Positions 59,896 to 64,000 of a stretch of 64,000 nt of DNA are shown piece after piece. Below the pieces are notes generated by a model. It had not been told where the DNA came from. It was given only the letters and a program-made list of their open reading frames with translations, and searched no databases. Each line of letters begins with the position of its first letter. The stretch's first letter is position 1. The translations under genes and the position numbers were made by a program. The DNA is from JAFAMS01 sp963715815 (GTDB lineage: Bacteria > Vulcanimicrobiota > Vulcanimicrobiia > Vulcanimicrobiales > Vulcanimicrobiaceae), in the NCBI GenBank assembly GCA_963715815.1, contig OY970278.1:1054001-1118000 (forward strand), read 5' to 3'.

Positions 59896-61144
59896 GCCGG
59901 TATTGATGAAGGGCATCGGCGAGCTCAACTTGCGCTCGATCGATGTCTACAAATCGCAAGGCGGCTACGAGATGCTCGAACGCGCTGTCAAAACGATGCA
60001 GCCGGCCGAGATCGTAACGATCATCGACAAATCAGGTTTACGTGGCCGCGGTGGCGCCGGCTTTCCGACCGGTCGCAAGTGGCAGTTCTTGCCGGACAAC
60101 GGCGAGCCGCGTTACATGGTCTGCAACAACGACGAAGCCGAGCCCGGCACGTTCAAAGACCACATGCTGCTCGAGGAAACGCCACACCAGATCATCGAGG
60201 GAATGCTGATCGGTTCGTATGCGATCCGCTCGCACCACGCGTTCATTTATATTCGCGGCGAATTCAAACGCGGCTACGAGATCTTCTGTAAAGCGGTCGA
60301 AGAGGCGCGGGCCGCCGGTTACATCGGCAAAGGCATTTGCGGCACAAATTACGATATCGAGCTGACCGTGCATCGCGGTTCGGGCGCCTACATTTGCGGT
60401 GAAGAGACGGCGCTGCTCAGCTCGCTCGAAGGCAAGCGCGGCGAACCGCGCCTCAAGCCGCCGTTCCCGGCCGTCAAAGGTCTGTACGGAAAACCGACCG
60501 TCGTCAACAATTCGGAGACGCTTGCGTATCTGATGCCGATACTGCGCAATGGCCCGGAGTGGTTTTCAAGTGTCGGCACCGAGCGATCGAAAGGCTACAA
60601 GATCGTCTCCGTCAGCGGTCATGTCAAGAAACCCGGCAACTACGAAGTTCCGCTCGGAACGACGCTGCGTCAGCTCATCGATGATTGTGCCGGCGGTCTT
60701 CGCGACGGACGCAAATTCTTAGCGGTGCAACCGGGCGGCGGCAGCTCCGCGTGCCTCTTTGAAGAGCATCTCGACGTCCCGTACGATTACGAGAACATGG
60801 CAAAGAACGGAACGATGCTCGGTTCGGGCGCGATGGTTGTCTTTGATGATACGACCGACTTCGTGAAAGCTGCGCTCGCGCTCGTGCGTTTCTTCTCGCA
60901 CGAATCGTGCGGACAGTGCACGCCGTGCCGTGAAGGCGGCCACTGGCTCGAGCTGATGCTCGAGCGAATCTTGGAAGGCAAAGGCGTGCCCAGCGACATC
61001 AACATGCTGCTCAGCGTCTCGCACCAAATCACCGGAATCAACTTGTGCCCGCTCGGCGATTCGATCGAACCATTCCTCGCATCCGTCGTGACGCGATTCG
61101 AGAGCCACTTCCGCAAGTACATCAACGAGCCGCAATATGCCTGA
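59885..61144 (+). CDS. nuoF: NADH-quinone oxidoreductase subunit F
   Basis: 419 residues. NADH site SGLRGRGGAGFPTGRKW, FMN site CNNDEAEPGTFKD, GAYICGEETALLSSLEGKRG, and N3 cluster cysteines in ESCGQCTPCREG with the last in NLCPLGDS. Overlaps nuoE by 11 bases. Confidence 0.96.
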   Translation: MDTKPVLMKGIGELNLRSIDVYKSQGGYEMLERAVKTMQPAEIVTIIDKSGLRGRGGAGFPTGRKWQFLPDNGEPRYMVCNNDEAEPGTFKDHMLLEETPHQIIEGMLIGSYAIRSHHAFIYIRGEFKRGYEIFCKAVEEARAAGYIGKGICGTNYDIELTVHRGSGAYICGEETALLSSLEGKRGEPRLKPPFPAVKGLYGKPTVVNNSETLAYLMPILRNGPEWFSSVGTERSKGYKIVSVSGHVKKPGNYEVPLGTTLRQLIDDCAGGLRDGRKFLAVQPGGGSSACLFEEHLDVPYDYENMAKNGTMLGSGAMVVFDDTTDFVKAALALVRFFSHESCGQCTPCREGGHWLELMLERILEGKGVPSDINMLLSVSHQITGINLCPLGDSIEPFLASVVTRFESHFRKYINEPQYA

Positions 61145-63161
61145 GCAAAAAATGGCGACCGTTACGATTGACGGCGTGAAGGTCGAAGTTCCGGCCGGAA
61201 CACTGCTCGTCGAAGCCGCCAAGCAAGTTCAAAAAGACATTCCCGTCTACTGCTATCACACCAAGCTCGGGCCGGCCGGTCTGTGCCGCATTTGCCTCGT
61301 CGAGATCGAGGGCATGCCCAAGCTGCAGATCGCGTGCAATACTGCGGTCACTGACGGCATGGTCGTTTCGACGATCGGCGACAAAGCCACCGAAGGCCGG
61401 CGCGCGGTTCTCGAGATTCTGCTGCTGAATCACCCGCTCGATTGTCCGATTTGCGACAAGGGCGGCGAGTGCGATCTGCAAGATTACTCGATGGCCTACG
61501 GCCAGGGTGCATCGCGTCTTGCCGATCCAAAGGCGCTGAAGCCGAAAGCCGTTGATTTGGGTCCGACGATCGTTTTAGATGAAGAGCGCTGCATTTTGTG
61601 CTTGCGCTGCGTGCGTTTTGACGACGTAATCACGCGCGAGCGCTCGCTGCGCACGGAAGATCGCGGCGTCCGCGCGATCATCGCGACGGCGACCGGCCAA
61701 CCCTATCGCTCGAAGTTCAGCGGAAACGTCACCGAGATTTGTCCGGTCGGCGCGTTGACGTCGAAAACGTACCGCTTCAAAGCGCGGCCATGGGACCTGC
61801 ATCGCACCAAGACGACGTGTTTACAGTGCAGCGTCGGTTGTGAAATGAACGTCGATGCGCGACACAATATTCCGTTGCGCACGATGTCCGATCCTGAAGG
61901 CAGCGTTTCCGACGGCTGGCTGTGCGACCGCGGGCGTTACAACGTCGGATTCTACGACGATGCGCGGCGCTTGACGACGCCGACGATGCGCGACGCGAAC
62001 CGCGAACAAGCGCAGATCGCGTGGGACGACGCGATCTCGATGTGGGCGACGTCGGTACGCAACACGATCGATAAGCACGGAGCCGGCGCGGTCGGCGTAA
62101 TTGGCGGCGGCCGGCTTCTCAACGAAGAAGCGTGGCTGCTACAGCACATCTATCGCGGGCTCGGCGTACAGAATATCGACTGGCGCGCGGGCCGGCAACG
62201 TCAAGCGACGCCGGGTCAATACGGCGGGACGCTAACGGATCTCGAGAACGCGCAAGTAATCGTGTCGACGCGCCGGCCTCTCTCGCGCACGGCCCCGATC
62301 GCCGATCTGCGCATTCGCAAAGCCGTGCAGCACAAGGGCGCGCGCCTGATAACGGTTGGTGAGGTTCCGGCGGATGCCGCGGTTCCGGAGACGCACATTC
62401 CATCGCTCGATAGGCTCGCCGACGTGATGCCTGCAAGTGCTGAACGGATCGCGTTCATCTGGGGCGGCGTTCGCAAAGCGATGGGCGACGAGCTCGAACG
62501 CGTGTTGAACGCGCTCTCCGGGAAGACGTTGCATGTTTTCGTCCCCGGCGAACAGCAAAACGCGCGCGGCGCGGAGATGCTGGGCTGCATCCCGCATGGC
62601 GATGGACTGGATACGCGCGGGATGCTCGAAGCTGCGCGTGACGGCAAGCTCAAGAGTCTTGCGATTCTGGGCGCCAACCCGCTCGCGCACTTCCCAGATC
62701 GCGCATTGGTCGAAGCCGCATTCGCGAAAGTCGAATTCCTCGTCGTCGGCGACTTGTTCCCCACCGCAACCGCAAGTGCGGCAACGCTCTTGCTTCCGGT
62801 GTGCGGACCCTTCGAGAAGACCGGCACGACAACGAACATCGACGGTGAACGCTTGATTGTCGAAGCCGCGTTGATGGCGCCGGACGGCGTGTACTCGGAT
62901 CTCGAGATTCTTGTCGGCTTCGCGGAAGCACTCGGTGTCGAGATCCCTGAACCGAATGCAATCGAATCCGCAGTCGCGACCGCGCTCGCAGCGCGCGGCT
63001 CGAGCGGTCTCGTGAATGCATCGCTCTTCCGCGCCGACGAAATTGCACCGTCGCTGCGCGAGGACGAAGTCTTCGAGGGTTTGGGAACGGCAGCGTTCGA
63101 CGCTCCATTTGCCGCAGTGATGAGTGCCCCGCTCGTCGCGACTGCACAGGGAGCCAGCTAA
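61137..63161 (+). CDS. nuoG: NADH-quinone oxidoreductase subunit G
   Basis: 674 residues. [2Fe-2S] ferredoxin domain (YCYHTKLGPAGLCRICLVEI), His/Cys-ligated cluster (LDCPICDKGGECDLQDY), ferredoxin-like ERCILCLRCVRFDDV and EICPVGALTS, then the N7-type motif CLQCSVGCEM and a molybdopterin oxidoreductase-like domain without cofactor function. ATG overlaps nuoF by 8 bases. Confidence 0.95.
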   Translation: MPEQKMATVTIDGVKVEVPAGTLLVEAAKQVQKDIPVYCYHTKLGPAGLCRICLVEIEGMPKLQIACNTAVTDGMVVSTIGDKATEGRRAVLEILLLNHPLDCPICDKGGECDLQDYSMAYGQGASRLADPKALKPKAVDLGPTIVLDEERCILCLRCVRFDDVITRERSLRTEDRGVRAIIATATGQPYRSKFSGNVTEICPVGALTSKTYRFKARPWDLHRTKTTCLQCSVGCEMNVDARHNIPLRTMSDPEGSVSDGWLCDRGRYNVGFYDDARRLTTPTMRDANREQAQIAWDDAISMWATSVRNTIDKHGAGAVGVIGGGRLLNEEAWLLQHIYRGLGVQNIDWRAGRQRQATPGQYGGTLTDLENAQVIVSTRRPLSRTAPIADLRIRKAVQHKGARLITVGEVPADAAVPETHIPSLDRLADVMPASAERIAFIWGGVRKAMGDELERVLNALSGKTLHVFVPGEQQNARGAEMLGCIPHGDGLDTRGMLEAARDGKLKSLAILGANPLAHFPDRALVEAAFAKVEFLVVGDLFPTATASAATLLLPVCGPFEKTGTTTNIDGERLIVEAALMAPDGVYSDLEILVGFAEALGVEIPEPNAIESAVATALAARGSSGLVNASLFRADEIAPSLREDEVFEGLGTAAFDAPFAAVMSAPLVATAQGAS

Positions 63162-64000
63162 TGATGGATGCGGTTCCGTTGTGGTTGATCGTCGTCATCA
63201 AGTCGCTGATCGTGCTGCTCGTCGTGATTACGACCTTCGCGTACGCGATGCTCTTCGAACGCAAGATTCTGGGCTGGATGCAGCTGCGTCCCGGCCCGAA
63301 TCGCGTCGGTCCATGGGGGATGCTGCAGCCCGCAGCCGACGCCGTCAAGATGTTTTTCAAGGAAGATCTAACGCCCAAGAACGCCGATCCGATCGTCTAT
63401 CGCATCGCGCCGTTCATCTCGCTGATTACGGCGATGGGTACCTTTGCGATCATTCCGTTCAGCGAAAGCTCGGCGGGATTGTGGGCGGTCGGCAGTCCCG
63501 ATGCCGGAATTCTGTACATCTTTGCGCTGACATCGATCAGCGTTTACGGTATCTCGCTTGCCGGATGGGCGTCAAGCTCGAAGTATCCGCTGCTCGGCGC
63601 GATCCGTTCGACGGCTCAGATGATCTCGTACGAGCTTGCAATGACGCTCTCCGTCATCGGCGTACTGATCTTGGCCGGCACGACGTCGCTCGCGGGCATC
63701 GTGCACGCGCAGTACAATCTTTGGTTTATTGCGCCGCAGTTCGTCGGATTCTTGATCTATTTGACGACGGCCGTCGCGGAAACAAATCGTGCGCCGTTCG
63801 ATCTCGTCGAAGCCGAGACGGAGCTTGTCGGCGGGTTCCACACCGAGTATTCGGGGCTGCGTTTCGGACTGTTCTTCATCGCCGAGTACCTGAACATGAT
63901 CACCGTTTCGTGTCTTGCGACGCTGCTGTTCCTCGGCGGCTGGTCGGCGCCGTTCGGACTGACGATGGTTCCAGGGATCATCTGGTTCCTCGCCAAGGCC
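63161..64000 (+). CDS. nuoH: NADH-quinone oxidoreductase subunit H, 3' end beyond the window
   Basis: 280 codons present, no stop before base 64000. KILGWMQLRPGPNRVGPWG, DAVKMFFKEDLTP, ISYELAMTLSVIGVLI, TTAVAETNRAPFDLVEAETE and GGFHTEYSGLRFGLFFIAEY are NuoH landmarks. ATG shares one base with the nuoG stop (TAATG). Membrane subunit at the arm junction, contacts quinone. Confidence 0.95.
   Translation, partial: MMDAVPLWLIVVIKSLIVLLVVITTFAYAMLFERKILGWMQLRPGPNRVGPWGMLQPAADAVKMFFKEDLTPKNADPIVYRIAPFISLITAMGTFAIIPFSESSAGLWAVGSPDAGILYIFALTSISVYGISLAGWASSSKYPLLGAIRSTAQMISYELAMTLSVIGVLILAGTTSLAGIVHAQYNLWFIAPQFVGFLIYLTTAVAETNRAPFDLVEAETELVGGFHTEYSGLRFGLFFIAEYLNMITVSCLATLLFLGGWSAPFGLTMVPGIIWFLAKA

Noticed and set aside
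1..64000. tRNA, rRNA, CRISPR arrays, prophage or integron
   Set aside because: No cloverleaf-like sequence, regular spaced repeats, integrase or phage genes were noticed; intergenic gaps are short.

Overview
The window reads as a GC-rich (roughly 60 percent), gene-dense chromosome segment of a free-living diderm bacterium. A TonB-dependent outer-membrane receptor (btuB), an RND pump, lipoprotein signals and a respiratory complex I operon support a Gram-negative-type envelope and respiration. Several features (an ATP-dependent DNA ligase of the archaeal/bacterial LigB type, branched-chain-type ABC cassettes, CoA-dependent aromatic/acyl catabolism, cobalamin salvage, a dispersed CATCC(C/T)GAGCG repeat) would fit a little-studied soil phylum such as Eremiobacterota or Acidobacteriota, but that placement is inference. 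No rRNA, tRNA, CRISPR array or prophage was seen.

Layout. 1-2.9 kb: end of a subtilase, a GH16-like secreted protein that has lost its catalytic glutamates, a small ABM monooxygenase and a secreted small protein. 2.9-14.2 kb: a catabolic island on the minus strand: a five-gene LIV/HAAT-type ABC importer, then an HU gene that runs with overlaps into phenylacetate-CoA ligase, two crotonase-family enzymes and a CPBP membrane protease; divergently, an MmgE/PrpD protein and an acyl-CoA dehydrogenase. 14.2-24.8 kb: mixed housekeeping: a convergent response regulator/sensor kinase pair, manA, Nudix, asparaginase, a second and degenerate CPBP protein, DNA ligase, LysE exporter, cysK. 24.8-31.8 kb: M16 peptidase, a large RND transporter without adaptor, and a HAD phosphatase. 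31.8-33.3 kb: a 366-bp element with about 52-bp inverted ends, a Fic protein with altered active and inhibitory motifs, and a three-half-site operator. 33.3-41.6 kb: cobalamin-dependent metH followed by a second complete LIV-type ABC cassette. 41.6-46.7 kb: Tag glycosylase, PEBP protein, nitroreductase, a three-gene prepilin-like set behind nagA. 46.7-55.4 kb: a cobalamin island: btuF, a frameshifted bluB, a cobalamin riboswitch, then btuB-btuC-btuD-cobT-cobS-cobU-hflX. 55.5-56.5 kb: S1C-like protease and a lipoprotein. 56.5-64 kb: nuoABCDEFG and the start of nuoH.

How it works together. The cell imports corrinoids (BtuBCDF), makes the lower ligand (BluB) and rebuilds the nucleotide loop (CobT, CobS, CobU), which supplies the MetH encoded 12 kb upstream. 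The riboswitch gates the import/salvage operon. The phenylacetate island feeds CoA thioesters into beta-oxidation-like steps whose electrons can reach complex I. Genes inside operons commonly overlap by 1-16 nt, with frequent GTG and TTG starts; three genes (paaK, tag and the S1C protease) seem to need even rarer start codons.

The most unusual observations are the paaK CTG start inside the HU stop codon, the doubly degenerate Fic protein beside a MITE-like element, the prepilin-like proteins that start directly at the mature N-terminus, the single-base frameshift in bluB, and a dispersed repeat that supplies stop codons to the genes it abuts.
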